Notes: generated from the sequence alone by a model not told the origin. 64,000 bases of DNA from Candidatus Microthrix parvicella Bio17-1 (GCF_000299415.1 NZ_AMPG01000001.1:434001-498000); one strand, 5' to 3'. Shown: positions 16,681 through 25,715, counted from the first letter of the stretch. Numbers and translations are program-made.

Positions 16681-16734
16681 AGCGTCACCGGCCCGGATCG
16701 GTCAGTCCGCTGACGGCGCCGGGCCGGTGACGCT
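16681..16734. terminator. 16-bp perfect inverted repeat between convergent mscL and ppx
   Basis: AGCGTCACCGGCCCGG (16681-16696) is perfectly matched by CCGGGCCGGTGACGCT (16719-16734), with a nested GTCAG/CTGAC stem inside the 22-nt loop. The right arm lies inside the ppx 3' coding end. No T run on either strand, so it is a bidirectional terminator candidate or an RNA end-protecting hairpin. Confidence 0.55.
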
Positions 16735-18318
16735 GACGCTGCGGCCGAGTACCTCGGCCAGCAGGTTGGTGTTGGCCGAGCCCGCGTACAACTCCAGGTC
16801 GATGTCGTCGCCTGCTTCGGCGGGGTTCGCCACCAGCGACACCTCATCGGCCGAGACCAGCACCTCGACGTCGCCCACCTTGTTTGCGTGCGAGCGGTCG
16901 AGGCCCACCGCCACCCGCAGGATGCCGGCCAGGGTGCGCACGACCGCACGGTCGACCAGCGACAGGGCACCAAACTCGGGGTGGCGCTGCTCGTCGGGTC
17001 GGGCCTTGCGGTGGAAGCGGGCCAGCTGGGCGACCAGCTCGATCTCACGATCGTTGAACCCGGAGAGCCGGTCGGTGTTGCGGACGATGTAGTAGCCGTG
17101 CTTGTGGTGGGCGCTGTGGCTGATCATCAGGCCCACGTTGGCCAGCAGGGCACCGGCCTCGAGCAGCTCGCGGTGCTCGGCACCCAGGCCGTGCACCCGC
17201 TCGAGACCATCGAAAATCTCCAGGCTCAGGCGGGCGATGCAGCGGGCGTGATCCGGGTCCTCGTCGGCGGCGATCAGCAAGTGCTCCACCGAATGGCGCC
17301 GGAGGTCGGCAAGGTGGGCGGTGTCTCCGCCGGTGAGCCGGGCCTGGGCCTCCTGGAGCACCCCCTCCCGGAGAGAGCCCTCCGAGATGGTCAGGCGCTC
17401 CCATCCAAAGGCCTCCATCGCCCCCTGAACGATCAACGCCCCCCCAACGATGATGTCGGCCCGGCTCGATTCCATGCCGGGCAGCGCCTTCAACTCCTCG
17501 GCCGACGCCGCCCCCAGAATGGCGTCGACCACGGCGTCGAGCTCCTTGCGGGTCATCATCGACCCGTTGGCCGACCTGCCGTTCTCCCCCGCCTTGGCGC
17601 GCGCCATCGCCGCCAGGGTCTCGATCGTGCCGGAACACCCGGCGATGACCTCGAACGGCAGGTCGGCCACCGCCGTGGCGAAGGGGGCCAGCGCCGATGC
17701 CACGTGTGCCCGGGCTGCCCTCAGCTGCCTGCTGCGGGATTTCTCGGATCCCTCGCCGAACAGCCCGTCTGGAAAGAATCGCCGCGTGGTTCTGATGGCC
17801 CCCAGCTTGAAGCTGCGCGAGGCCGCCACCTCGTCGCCGGTGCCATAGAGCACCTCGGTGCTGCCACCGCCGATGTCGATCAACGCGTGAGGTCGATCGA
17901 ATACGGGCAGCGCTCCCAGAACGCCCAAATGGATCAGGCGAGCCTCTTCCACACCCGAGATCACCTCCACGCTCACGCCGGCCTCCTCGCTCGCACGGCG
18001 GATGAACACCGAACGGTTGGAGGCCTCCCGCACGGCGCTGGTCGCCACGGCGACGACGAGTGCGTTGCGATCAGCAGCCAGCTGCGCCGCCCTGGCCAGG
18101 GCTGCAATACCACGGTCGATCGCGTCGTCGTCCAGGGTGTCCATGTCGCCGCCACCGGAGCCCAGCCGAACGGTGGCCTTCTCCCGGGTCAGCACCTCGT
18201 AGCGACCCTGGTCGAGTGCGCGCGCCAACACGGTGTGAATCGAGTTGGTGCCGATGTCGATCGCAGCGATCGCGCCGAGTTCCTGGCCGGGGGAATCGCT
18301 GGGTTCGTCGCCGCTCAC
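16702..18318 (-). CDS. Ppx/GppA family exopolyphosphatase
   Basis: Hydrolyses terminal phosphates of polyphosphate, or pppGpp. The 538-residue protein is an ASKHA-fold phosphatase: AIDIGTNSIHTVLAR near residue 17, SAVREASN, ISGVEEARLIHLGVLG, LIDIGGGSTEV and GCSGTIETLAAMAR, followed by an HD-like C-terminal region (residues about 320-500, HSVEHLLI and HSAHHKHGYYI). GTG at 18318 is chosen because a TACCCT -10 lies 7 nt upstream and family similarity begins soon after. The very long upstream open frame is antisense to rsgA and is not coding. Confidence 0.88.
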   Translation of the reverse strand: MSGDEPSDSPGQELGAIAAIDIGTNSIHTVLARALDQGRYEVLTREKATVRLGSGGGDMDTLDDDAIDRGIAALARAAQLAADRNALVVAVATSAVREASNRSVFIRRASEEAGVSVEVISGVEEARLIHLGVLGALPVFDRPHALIDIGGGSTEVLYGTGDEVAASRSFKLGAIRTTRRFFPDGLFGEGSEKSRSRQLRAARAHVASALAPFATAVADLPFEVIAGCSGTIETLAAMARAKAGENGRSANGSMMTRKELDAVVDAILGAASAEELKALPGMESSRADIIVGGALIVQGAMEAFGWERLTISEGSLREGVLQEAQARLTGGDTAHLADLRRHSVEHLLIAADEDPDHARCIARLSLEIFDGLERVHGLGAEHRELLEAGALLANVGLMISHSAHHKHGYYIVRNTDRLSGFNDREIELVAQLARFHRKARPDEQRHPEFGALSLVDRAVVRTLAGILRVAVGLDRSHANKVGDVEVLVSADEVSLVANPAEAGDDIDLELYAGSANTNLLAEVLGRSVSVTGPAPSAD

Positions 18319-18325
18319 CGACCGA

Positions 18326-18331
18326 AGGGTA
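18326..18331 (-). promoter_or_regulatory. -10 box of ppx/gppA gene (leaderless)
   Basis: Minus-strand TACCCT 7 nt before the GTG start at 18318. Confidence 0.45.
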
Positions 18332-18408
18332 ACCGTGCCACGCTCACCATCGGCACGGTGCGACCGATGCCACCGTCGCACGACACAGCGTGATCCGGCC
18401 AGACTGGA

Positions 18409-19455
18409 GTGGTGCAGCGACGCGAGCTCGGATGGGACGACACCTGGGAGGAAACCTGGGCCGACGCGTGCCGCCCCGGGCTGGTACCCGCCAGGGTGAC
18501 CCGGATCGACAAGGGCGGGCTCAGCGTCGACGGTGCAGACGTCTCCTTTGGACGTCAGCTGATCGTGGCCGGCAAGAAGGCGCGCGACGCCGTGGTGGGC
18601 GATTGGTGTGGGCTCGACCCGGACACGGCGCGCATCGAGCTGAGGCTGCCGCGCCGAAGCGTGTTGGAGCGACGCTCGCCCGGTGCCGACCGGGACGACC
18701 TGGCGCTCAGCGCCAAGGCGGTCGCCGCCAACCTGGACCACCTGCTGGTGCTCCAGCCGCTGGACGTGGGGGTCAACCCTGCCCGTCTCGTCCGCGAGTT
18801 GGTGATCGCCTGGGAAAGCGGCGCTCAACCGGCGGTGGTGCTGACGAAGTCCGACCAGGTGGATGCCTCGGCGCTGGCCGAGGCCCGAGCAGCCGCCGGC
18901 GCCGCAGCGCCGGGTGTGGATGTGGTGGCGGTGTCCAACCTCACCGGACACGGGCTGCACGAGCTGCGCCCGCTGCTTCGGCCGGGCATCACGGTTGCGC
19001 TGCTCGGGGCCTCCGGTGCCGGAAAGTCCAGTCTCGTCAATGCGCTGGCCGGACGTCGGGTGGCCCTCACCGGCAACGTACGCGAGAGCGATCTGCGGGG
19101 GCGCCACACCACGGTCACCGGACAGTTGTTGGCACTCAGGGACGGCGGGCTGCTGATCGATACCCCCGGCATTCGCGGGGTGGGTCTGTGGCGGGCATGG
19201 GACGGGTTGGCCATGGCCTTCTCCGACGTTGAGTCGGTGGCTGATACCTGCCGATTCGAAGACTGCGCCCACACCGGCGAGGCCGGCTGCTCGGTCGTCG
19301 ACGCCATCGAGGCTGATCGGCTGGAGCTGTACCGGTCGCTCTCCGCCGAGTTGACCCGCCTGGACGAACAGCTTGAGATTCGCACGCGGGACGTCCAGCG
19401 CGAGACCAACCAGCGATCCAGGCGCAAAGCACAACGGCGTCGCCCCCCGACCTGA
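18409..19455 (+). CDS. rsgA: Ribosome small subunit-dependent GTPase A
   Basis: Circularly permuted GTPase that assists late 30S maturation. The 348-residue protein has an N-terminal OB-like domain, G4 (VVLTKSDQVD) before G1 (LLGASGAGKSSLVNAL) and G3 (DTPGIRGV), and a C-terminal zinc-binding motif CRFEDCAHTGEAGC. A basic Arg/Lys tail of about 15 residues follows. GTG 18409 or 18412 could start; GGAG precedes them. Divergent from the ppx gene. Confidence 0.94.
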   Translation: MVQRRELGWDDTWEETWADACRPGLVPARVTRIDKGGLSVDGADVSFGRQLIVAGKKARDAVVGDWCGLDPDTARIELRLPRRSVLERRSPGADRDDLALSAKAVAANLDHLLVLQPLDVGVNPARLVRELVIAWESGAQPAVVLTKSDQVDASALAEARAAAGAAAPGVDVVAVSNLTGHGLHELRPLLRPGITVALLGASGAGKSSLVNALAGRRVALTGNVRESDLRGRHTTVTGQLLALRDGGLLIDTPGIRGVGLWRAWDGLAMAFSDVESVADTCRFEDCAHTGEAGCSVVDAIEADRLELYRSLSAELTRLDEQLEIRTRDVQRETNQRSRRKAQRRRPPT

Positions 19456-19541
19456 CCCTCACCCACCCGCGGCACCCAAACCCGGCAGCGCCGAGCAACA
19501 CCGCAGCGCGTCCGTAGGCCCCGATGCCGACCCAGCGCCGG

Positions 19542-19547
19542 TAGCGT
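19542..19547 (+). promoter_or_regulatory. -10 box of menB (leaderless)
   Basis: TAGCGT ends 8 nt before the menB ATG at 19556; no Shine-Dalgarno sequence. Confidence 0.45.
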
Positions 19548-19555
19548 GGAACCCC

Positions 19556-20467
19556 ATGACCGTCAACGTCTCGGAACTGTTCGATCCCGACCTCTGGGCC
19601 GAGGTGCCCGGCTTCGAGGCGCTCGCAGACATCACGTATCACCGGGCCATCGATCAGGGCACGGTTCGAGTTGCATTCAACCGACCAAAGGTACGCAACG
19701 CCTTCCGTCCCGACACCGTCGATGAGCTGTACCGCGTGCTTGAGCATGCCCGTACCACCTCCGACGTTGGATGTGTGCTGCTGACCGGCAACGGCCCCTC
19801 GCCCAAAGATGGCGGATGGGCGTTCTGTTCAGGCGGCGACCAACGCATTCGGGGCCGCGACGGCTACCGCTATGCAGAGGGTGACACCGCCGAGAGCATC
19901 GACCCTGCCCGCTCCGGGCGGCTGCACATCCTGGAGGTGCAGCGATTGATCAGGTTCATGCCCAAGGTGGTGATCTGCGTCGTGCCCGGATGGGCGGCCG
20001 GCGGCGGCCACAGCCTGCACGTCGTCTCCGACCTCACCGTGGCCAGCAGGCAGCATGCCCGGTTCAAGCAGACCGATGCGGACGTCGCCAGCTTTGACGG
20101 CGGCTACGGCTCGGCCTACCTCGCCCGTCAGGTGGGCCAGAAGTTCGCGCGCGAGATCTTCTTCCTCGGCGATGAGTACTCCGCCGAAGACGCCCACCGA
20201 ATGGGCATGGTGAACGCCGTGGTCGACCACGGCCAGCTCGAGAACGTCGCACTCGAGTGGGGAGCGAAAATCAACGCCAAAAGCCCGATGGCCCAGCGGA
20301 TGCTGAAGTACTCGTTCAACCTGATCGACGACGGCCTGGTCGGGCAGCAACTGTTCGCCGGTGAGGCCACGCGCCTGGGCTACATGACCGAGGAGGCCGC
20401 CGAGGGTCGGGATTCCTTCCTCGAGAAACGCGACCCTGACTGGTCGCCGTACCCCTGGTACTACTGA
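19556..20467 (+). CDS. menB: 1,4-dihydroxy-2-naphthoyl-CoA synthase (naphthoate synthase)
   Basis: Crotonase-fold enzyme closing the naphthoquinone ring of menaquinone from o-succinylbenzoyl-CoA. The 303-residue protein has FNRPKVRNAFRP, the SGGDQRIRGRDGY oxyanion block, and the MenB-specific SFDGGYGSAYLARQVGQK and FLGDEYSAEDAHRMGMVN. C terminus SPYPWYY is followed by repeats of the same codons past the stop. ATG 19556 starts the family N terminus. No other men gene is visible nearby. Confidence 0.94.
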   Translation: MTVNVSELFDPDLWAEVPGFEALADITYHRAIDQGTVRVAFNRPKVRNAFRPDTVDELYRVLEHARTTSDVGCVLLTGNGPSPKDGGWAFCSGGDQRIRGRDGYRYAEGDTAESIDPARSGRLHILEVQRLIRFMPKVVICVVPGWAAGGGHSLHVVSDLTVASRQHARFKQTDADVASFDGGYGSAYLARQVGQKFAREIFFLGDEYSAEDAHRMGMVNAVVDHGQLENVALEWGAKINAKSPMAQRMLKYSFNLIDDGLVGQQLFAGEATRLGYMTEEAAEGRDSFLEKRDPDWSPYPWYY

Positions 20468-20525
20468 AACCCCTGGTACTACGGAATCCGTGGTGGTAGG
20501 GAACTTCCTGGTACTACTGAACCCG
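20452..20525 (+). repeat. Short CCTGGTACTAC repeats at the menB 3' end
   Basis: CCTGGTACTACTGAA occurs at the menB stop and again about 55 nt later, with an intermediate copy CCTGGTACTACGGAA between. The last copy overlaps the 3' end of the convergent gamma-glutamyltransferase gene. ACTACGG/CCGTGGT could also form a small hairpin. Probably local duplication. Confidence 0.6.
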
Positions 20526-21950
20526 GTCGGCCGGGGCCACCACCCGGGCGACCCCGTCTCGTCGCTGGTCACCGACGGCCACGTTGGGGGTGGCCACCAG
20601 GTGGAGGCCACCGAAGTAGAGGTCCTGGTGATCCCACTCGACCACTCGGTATCGCTCCTCCAGCGCCGCCAACACCTCGATCGGCATGCCGGGTTCCACC
20701 TGCAGCGAACTGCCATCCCAGTGCATCCGTGGCGCCTCAACCGCCTCCGCCGGGGTCAGCCGACCTGCGACCAAGTCGGCGGCCACCTGCATGATGGTTG
20801 AGCGGATGCGTTCCGAGCCGCCGCTGCCCAGCGCCATCACGCGGTCCCCTCCATGGAGGGCCAGCGCCGTCGGTGCCATCATCGAGGGGATGCGCGAGCC
20901 GGGCTCCGCGGCCTCAAAACCGGCGGGGTGGAGGTCTTCCTCTCCCATCATGTTGTTGAGTTGTATGCCGGTGCCCGGTATGAACTCACCCGACCCGGAC
21001 CCGTTGGAGGCGGTCATCGACGCCACATTGCCCCAGCGGTCGATCACCGAGAGATGGGTGGTGCCCTGAACGGCGCCGACCAGGCGGCTGCGGGCCTCGG
21101 CCTGCGCCACCATGGCGTCGGCCAGAGCGACGGCACCGTCAGGGACTCGCCGATCCGAACCCCGACGGTCGGCGAGCAGCCGCTGTAGCCCCAGCGCCAC
21201 CAGGCGACCACCGAATGCAGGCGCCGGGTTGGTCCACCCTCCCTCACCGGTCAGGTCGAGCGACAGCGGTGTCCTTGCTTCCACCCGGTAGTCGTCCAGG
21301 TCGGCGGAGGTGACCGCACCACCAAGTTCGTCGGCCGAGAACCCGTTGCGATCGCCTGCAGCGATCTCGGCCAGCACCGCGGCCTGGCGAGGGTTGTGAA
21401 AATGGTCGTTGACGCCGAGCGGCCGACCATCCCGGAGGTACAGCGCTGCGCCGGTTGAGCTTCGGGCCATGACCGGCGCCAGCAGCGACACCACCCGCAC
21501 CATCGGGGCCGCACTCTGCCCGAGGCCGGCCGCCTCAATCGCAGGACGCACCACCTGCGCCAGCGGCAGGCTGCCCAGTAGGCCGTGCACCTCCAAAAGT
21601 CCGGGAAGCAGGCCCGGCACGGCCACAGAGCCCGGACCGACGTGGAAGGTCTGCGTGGCCGCCCCGAAGGCGATCGGCACCGCCACGGGTGGCGCCACCG
21701 GCCGGACCCTGCCCAGGCCGGGCACTGCGGTGAAGAAGTCAAACAGCACCGGGGCGCGTCCGGGGCCGGTTGCCAACAAAAACCCGCCGCCGGCCAGGCT
21801 GGTGTACAACGGTTCGGCGGCGGTGGCCGCAAAACCAGCCGCAACAGCAGCATCCCAGGCGTTGCCGCCCGCCCCCAACATGGCGGCAGCCGCATCCGCG
21901 GTCACCGGGTGGCCGGCTGCCACCAGGCCCAGCGCGGCGCCGTCACCCAT
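20514..21950 (-). CDS. Gamma-glutamyltransferase family protein
   Basis: Ntn hydrolase of 478 residues that transfers or hydrolyses gamma-glutamyl groups. Family blocks are present: GGNAWDAAVAAGFA near the N terminus, LAGGGFLL, the autoprocessing Thr in VQGTTHLSVIDRWGNV, SGSGEFIPGTGIQLNN and GSGGSERIRSTI. It lacks a signal peptide, unlike classical periplasmic GGT, so it may be cytosolic or act on another gamma-glutamyl or acyl compound. ATG 21950 overlaps the stop of the IclR gene by 8 nt, so the two are coupled. Confidence 0.87.
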   Translation of the reverse strand: MGDGAALGLVAAGHPVTADAAAAMLGAGGNAWDAAVAAGFAATAAEPLYTSLAGGGFLLATGPGRAPVLFDFFTAVPGLGRVRPVAPPVAVPIAFGAATQTFHVGPGSVAVPGLLPGLLEVHGLLGSLPLAQVVRPAIEAAGLGQSAAPMVRVVSLLAPVMARSSTGAALYLRDGRPLGVNDHFHNPRQAAVLAEIAAGDRNGFSADELGGAVTSADLDDYRVEARTPLSLDLTGEGGWTNPAPAFGGRLVALGLQRLLADRRGSDRRVPDGAVALADAMVAQAEARSRLVGAVQGTTHLSVIDRWGNVASMTASNGSGSGEFIPGTGIQLNNMMGEEDLHPAGFEAAEPGSRIPSMMAPTALALHGGDRVMALGSGGSERIRSTIMQVAADLVAGRLTPAEAVEAPRMHWDGSSLQVEPGMPIEVLAALEERYRVVEWDHQDLYFGGLHLVATPNVAVGDQRRDGVARVVAPADRVQ

Positions 21951-22617
21951 GCCGACGACCGCCAACGGCCAGTGAGAGCTCGGCTGCCGCCTGCAGGACG
22001 TGCGTTCCGTAGCTGGCGCCGGGGTCGACACCGATCCGGTCGACGGGCCCCGAGATTCCGACGGCGGCCACCACCGTGGCGCCCGCACCCCTCACCGGCG
22101 CCGAGACCGAACCCACGCCATCGGCACGCTCCCCGACGGTGACGACCCAGCCCTCGGGTCCGACCGCACCCAACAGCGCCCGCCCCCCCGAACCAACCTC
22201 GATGGGCACGCGGGCTCCCTCGCCCACAATGGTTCGAAGCTCGTGCGTGGCCTCCACCGACACCACGCACACCCGCCACTCACCGTCGGGCAGCCACAGC
22301 TGGGCGCTCTCCCCCGTGACGTCCCTGAGGCGCGTGACCACCGGGCGGGCGGTATCGGCGAGCGCCGAGTCGGACAGCGCCAGCGCCGCCAGCCCCACCA
22401 GGCGATACCCCAGGGCGAAGCTGCCATCCGCCGTGCGTCGGAGCAGGCCGTGATCGTCCAGCGACGAGGCCAGTCGGTGAACCGTGGCCCGACTCATACC
22501 AGTTGCTTCGGTCAGCTCGGCCAGCTTGGCGGGGCCCTGCTCAAGGGCCGCCACGATCGACATCGCCTTATCGAGTACCCCAACCCCGGTGCCCGGGTTG
22601 CCGTCGGTTGAAGACAT
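21943..22617 (-). CDS. IclR family regulator, LtbR/NdgR-like
   Basis: Winged-helix repressor/activator of 224 residues. N-terminal HTH: KLAELTEATGMSRATVHRLA (about residues 30-49); then the LGYRLVGLAALALSD linker and the ligand-binding domain with GRALLGAVG. Position divergent from leuC is the arrangement of the actinobacterial leuCD regulators LtbR/NdgR, so a role in leucine biosynthesis control is inferred. A TACGAT box 7 nt before ATG 22617 favours that start over the ATG at 22626. Coupled with the downstream gamma-glutamyltransferase gene. Confidence 0.82.
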   Translation of the reverse strand: MSSTDGNPGTGVGVLDKAMSIVAALEQGPAKLAELTEATGMSRATVHRLASSLDDHGLLRRTADGSFALGYRLVGLAALALSDSALADTARPVVTRLRDVTGESAQLWLPDGEWRVCVVSVEATHELRTIVGEGARVPIEVGSGGRALLGAVGPEGWVVTVGERADGVGSVSAPVRGAGATVVAAVGISGPVDRIGVDPGASYGTHVLQAAAELSLAVGGRRHG

Positions 22618-22624
22618 GGCTACC

Positions 22625-22630
22625 ATCGTA
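22625..22630 (-). promoter_or_regulatory. -10 box of the iclR-type gene (leaderless)
   Basis: Minus-strand TACGAT, 7 nt before the ATG at 22617. Confidence 0.45.
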
Positions 22631-22648
22631 CCACAGGGCAAGACGCCA

Positions 22649-22665
22649 ATCTCATTATGTGAGAT
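22649..22665. promoter_or_regulatory. Palindromic operator candidate between iclR and leuC
   Basis: ATCTCA-TTATG-TGAGAT is a perfect 6-5-6 inverted repeat located 19 nt upstream of the -10 of the regulator and 73 nt before the leuC ATG. Such a site in the shared divergent region is a good candidate for the IclR-type protein binding and controlling both genes. Confidence 0.6.
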
Positions 22666-22737
22666 GGTTTCGAGAACGCACCAGCCCCCCCGCCACCAGA
22701 AACTCACCTGCAACTCGGTGCAACGAGAGGAAACGAG

Positions 22738-24159
22738 ATGTCGAACGCTCCAACAACCACCGGCCCACGAACGCTCAGCCAAAAGGTCTGGGATCACCAC
22801 GTGGTCCATTCGGCCGAGGGCGAGCCCGACGTCCTGTACATCGACCTTCACCTGATCCACGAGGTGACCTCGCCGCAGGCGTTCGAAGGCCTCCGCATGG
22901 CCGGACGGTCGATGCGTCGGCCCGAGTTGACCCTCGCCACCGAGGACCACAACGTGCCCACCGCCGACATCGGGCTGCCGATCGTCGACCCGGTGTCCCG
23001 TAAGCAGATCGACACGCTGCGCTCCAACGCCGACGACTTCGGTGTCACCGCCTACCCGATGGGCAACAAGCGCCAGGGAATCGTTCACATCATCGGCCCC
23101 GAGCAGGGCCTCACCCTGCCCGGCATGACCATCGTGTGCGGTGACTCCCATACCGCCACACACGGTGCCTTCGGATCGCTGGCCTTCGGCATCGGCACCT
23201 CCGAGGTGGAACACGTGATGGCCACCCAGTGCCTCAGCCAGGTCAAGCCGAAGACGCTGGCCATCAACGTCGAGGGCGAACTGCCTGCCGGCTCGACGGC
23301 GAAGGACATCATCCTGGCCATCCTCGGTCGCCTCGGCACCGGCGGCGGCATCGGCTACATCGCCGAGTACCGCGGCTCGGCAATCCGCGCGCTCTCCATG
23401 GAGGGGCGCATGACCGTGTGCAACATGTCGATCGAGGCGGGCGCCAAGGCCGGACTGATCGCCCCGGACCAGACCACCTACGACTACGTCCAGGGCCGTC
23501 CCCACGCGCCCACCGGCGAGGCCTGGGAGCAGGCGATCGCCGACTGGTCGCAACTGGCCACCGACGAGGGCGCGATCTTCGATAAGGAGATCACCCTCGA
23601 CGCCGCCGAGATCCGCCCGCACATCTCCTGGGGGACCAACCCCGGGCAGGTGGTACCCCTGGACGGCGTCGTACCCGACCCGGCCTCGTTCGATGACCCC
23701 ACCGAGGCCTCCGCCGCCGAGCGTGCACTCGAGTACATGGACCTCAAGGCGGGGCAACCGATGAAGGAGGTGGGCGTGGACGTGATCTTCATCGGCTCGT
23801 GCACCAACGCCCGCATCGAGGACCTACGTGCCGCCGCCGCCGTCGTTGCGGGCCGCAGGGTGGCCGCCGGGCTGCGCACCTTCGTGGTGCCGGGCTCCCA
23901 CGCGGTGAAGGCCCAAGCCGAAGCCGAGGGCCTCGACGCCGTGTTCACCGACGCAGGATTCGACTGGCGTGAGCCCGGGTGCTCGATGTGTTTGGGCATG
24001 AACCCCGACACCCTTGCCCCCGGCGAACGGTCGGCGTCCACCTCGAACCGCAACTTTGAAGGTCGTCAGGGCCGCGGCGGACGGACCCACCTGGTCTCGC
24101 CCGAGGTGGCCGCGGCCACGGCGATCGCCGGCCACTTCGCCGAGCCCGCCGACCTGTAA
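22738..24159 (+). CDS. leuC: 3-isopropylmalate dehydratase large subunit
   Basis: Aconitase-family [4Fe-4S] enzyme isomerising 2- to 3-isopropylmalate, and acting on citramalate in the CimA route. The 473-residue protein has [13 protein letters not shown], the cluster Cys in [12 protein letters not shown] and in GCSMCLGMN (CxxC), [14 protein letters not shown] and [25 protein letters not shown] precedes ATG 22738. First gene of leuCD; divergent from the IclR-type regulator. Confidence 0.96.
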   Translation: MSNAPTTTGPRTLSQKVWDHHVVHSAEGEPDVLYIDLHLIHEVTSPQAFEGLRMAGRSMRRPELTLATEDHNVPTADIGLPIVDPVSRKQIDTLRSNADDFGVTAYPMGNKRQGIVHIIGPEQGLTLPGMTIVCGDSHTATHGAFGSLAFGIGTSEVEHVMATQCLSQVKPKTLAINVEGELPAGSTAKDIILAILGRLGTGGGIGYIAEYRGSAIRALSMEGRMTVCNMSIEAGAKAGLIAPDQTTYDYVQGRPHAPTGEAWEQAIADWSQLATDEGAIFDKEITLDAAEIRPHISWGTNPGQVVPLDGVVPDPASFDDPTEASAAERALEYMDLKAGQPMKEVGVDVIFIGSCTNARIEDLRAAAAVVAGRRVAAGLRTFVVPGSHAVKAQAEAEGLDAVFTDAGFDWREPGCSMCLGMNPDTLAPGERSASTSNRNFEGRQGRGGRTHLVSPEVAAATAIAGHFAEPADL

Positions 24160-24227
24160 GCCGCGCCGACCCCTCCCTCAGCTTTCCGCCCGAATCAGTT
24201 CTCCGTTTCCCCGAAAGGACCACCATC

Positions 24228-24830
24228 ATGGATCCAGTCCGCATCATCTCCGGCCGCGCCGTCCCTCTCGACCGCTCCGACGTCGACACCGATCAGATCA
24301 TCCCCTCCGACTGGCTCAAGCGGGTGGAGCGCAACGGCTTTGACCGTGGTCTGTTCTCCGAGTGGCGCGACGACCGCAACTTCGTGCTGAACGACGAGCG
24401 CTACCAGGGCGCCAACATCCTGGTTGCCGGACCCAACTTCGGCACGGGTTCGTCTCGCGAACACGCCGTGTGGGCGCTGCAGCAATACGGGTTCGACGCC
24501 GTCATCTCACCCCGGTTCGGCCCCATCTTCGTCAATAACGCCACCAAGGTGGGCCTGGTGCCGGTGACGGTCAGCTTCGAGTTGGGTGAGCGCCTTCTCA
24601 AAGCCCTCGAAGAAGACCCCACGCTGATGTTGGAGATCGACGTGGAGGCAGCCACCGTCGAGGTACAGGCACTCGGCGTGGAGGAGTCCTTCACCCTGGA
24701 GCCTTCCGCCCAGTACCGCCTGGTCAACGGCCTGGACGACATCTCCCTCACGCTCTCCCACACCGACGCCATCGACGCGTTCGAGGCCCGGCGTCCCGTC
24801 TGGATGCCAAGCCTGGAGGCCGCCGGCTGA
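24228..24830 (+). CDS. leuD: 3-isopropylmalate dehydratase small subunit
   Basis: Swivelling domain subunit of isopropylmalate isomerase. The 200-residue protein has LDRSDVDTDQIIPSDWLKR, the GPNFGTGSSREHAVWAL active-site loop, and FGPIFVNNATKVGL. AAAGGA lies 8-10 nt before ATG 24228, which follows leuC by 68 nt. Together with cimA/leuB it feeds both leucine and isoleucine synthesis. Confidence 0.96.
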   Translation: MDPVRIISGRAVPLDRSDVDTDQIIPSDWLKRVERNGFDRGLFSEWRDDRNFVLNDERYQGANILVAGPNFGTGSSREHAVWALQQYGFDAVISPRFGPIFVNNATKVGLVPVTVSFELGERLLKALEEDPTLMLEIDVEAATVEVQALGVEESFTLEPSAQYRLVNGLDDISLTLSHTDAIDAFEARRPVWMPSLEAAG

Positions 24831-24857
24831 TGCCGCCAGCTTGGCCCGATTTCTCAG

Positions 24858-24863
24858 TAGGCT
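24858..24863 (+). promoter_or_regulatory. -10 box of the BI-1 family gene (leaderless)
   Basis: TAGGCT lies 6 nt before ATG 24870. Confidence 0.45.
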
Positions 24864-24869
24864 GAGGCG

Positions 24870-25715
24870 ATGGCCAACCCGATGCTCAACGACAAATCGC
24901 TGGAGAAGGCGTCCACCTGGGGCCCTGGGTCGGCGGCCTCGGCCGACACGATGACCCAGTGGCCGCCGCCCGGCATGGAACGCCCTGTTGGGCTCGACGG
25001 CGAAAGCCGGGGCATGACGATGCGGGGCACCGCCTGGGCAACCGCTGCGCTCCTGGCGTTGCTGTTGATCAGCGCCACGTACGGGTGGGTGCAGACCGGC
25101 TCACCCACGACGAGCCTGAACTCCGCAGGACAACCGGTGGTCAACTACACCATCCCGATGCTGGCCTGGGTGGGCGTCGGCGTGGGCTTCATCTGCGTCA
25201 TCGGCCTCTACTTCAAACCCCGTATGGCCAAGGTCATCGGCCCGATCTACGCGCTGGCCCAAGGCTTCTTCGTCGGCGCCATCTCCAAGATGTACGAGTC
25301 GTTCCAGGGCGGCATCGTCGTGCAGGCGATCGGGGCCACGCTCGCCGTGTTCCTGGTCATGTTGTTCCTGTACGGCTTCCGCATCATCAAGGTGACCGAC
25401 AAGTTCCGTCGCACGGTCATCTTCGCCACCCTCGGCATCATGGTGTTCTACGGCGTCAGCTTCATCATCAGCCTGTTCGCAGGCGCTGGGTCGGTGAGCT
25501 TCCTCTCCAGCTCGACCCCACTCAGCATCGGCTTCAGCGTCATCGTCGCCGGCATCGCCGCCATGAACCTGGCGCTCGACTTCGACTTCATCGAGCGTGG
25601 CGAAAAGATGGGCCTCGACCGCGACTTCGAGTGGTACGGCGCCTTCGGTCTGCTGGTCACCATCATCTGGCTGTACCTGGAGCTGCTGCGCCTGCTCTCC
25701 AAGCTCCGCAACTGA
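24870..25715 (+). CDS. Bax inhibitor-1/YccA family membrane protein
   Basis: A 281-residue integral membrane protein: about 50 hydrophilic residues followed by seven hydrophobic segments (from TAWATAALLALLLI-type, here WATAALLALLLISATYG, to the C terminus). Typical BI-1 blocks are PIYALAQGFFVGAISKMYE and DFDFIERGEKMGLDRDFEWYG. Family members modulate calcium or proton leak or protease FtsH; function in actinobacteria is unknown. Independently promoted, 39 nt after leuD. Confidence 0.88.
   Translation: MANPMLNDKSLEKASTWGPGSAASADTMTQWPPPGMERPVGLDGESRGMTMRGTAWATAALLALLLISATYGWVQTGSPTTSLNSAGQPVVNYTIPMLAWVGVGVGFICVIGLYFKPRMAKVIGPIYALAQGFFVGAISKMYESFQGGIVVQAIGATLAVFLVMLFLYGFRIIKVTDKFRRTVIFATLGIMVFYGVSFIISLFAGAGSVSFLSSSTPLSIGFSVIVAGIAAMNLALDFDFIERGEKMGLDRDFEWYGAFGLLVTIIWLYLELLRLLSKLRN

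Noticed and set aside
16702-19434. One 910-codon frame covering ppx and the antisense of rsgA
   Set aside because: The upstream part is the antisense of rsgA, a clear GTPase gene; ppx family similarity starts near 18318 where a -10 box lies.
21951-23757. The long upstream extension of the IclR frame into leuC
   Set aside because: It is antisense to leuC; the HTH protein starts near 22617.
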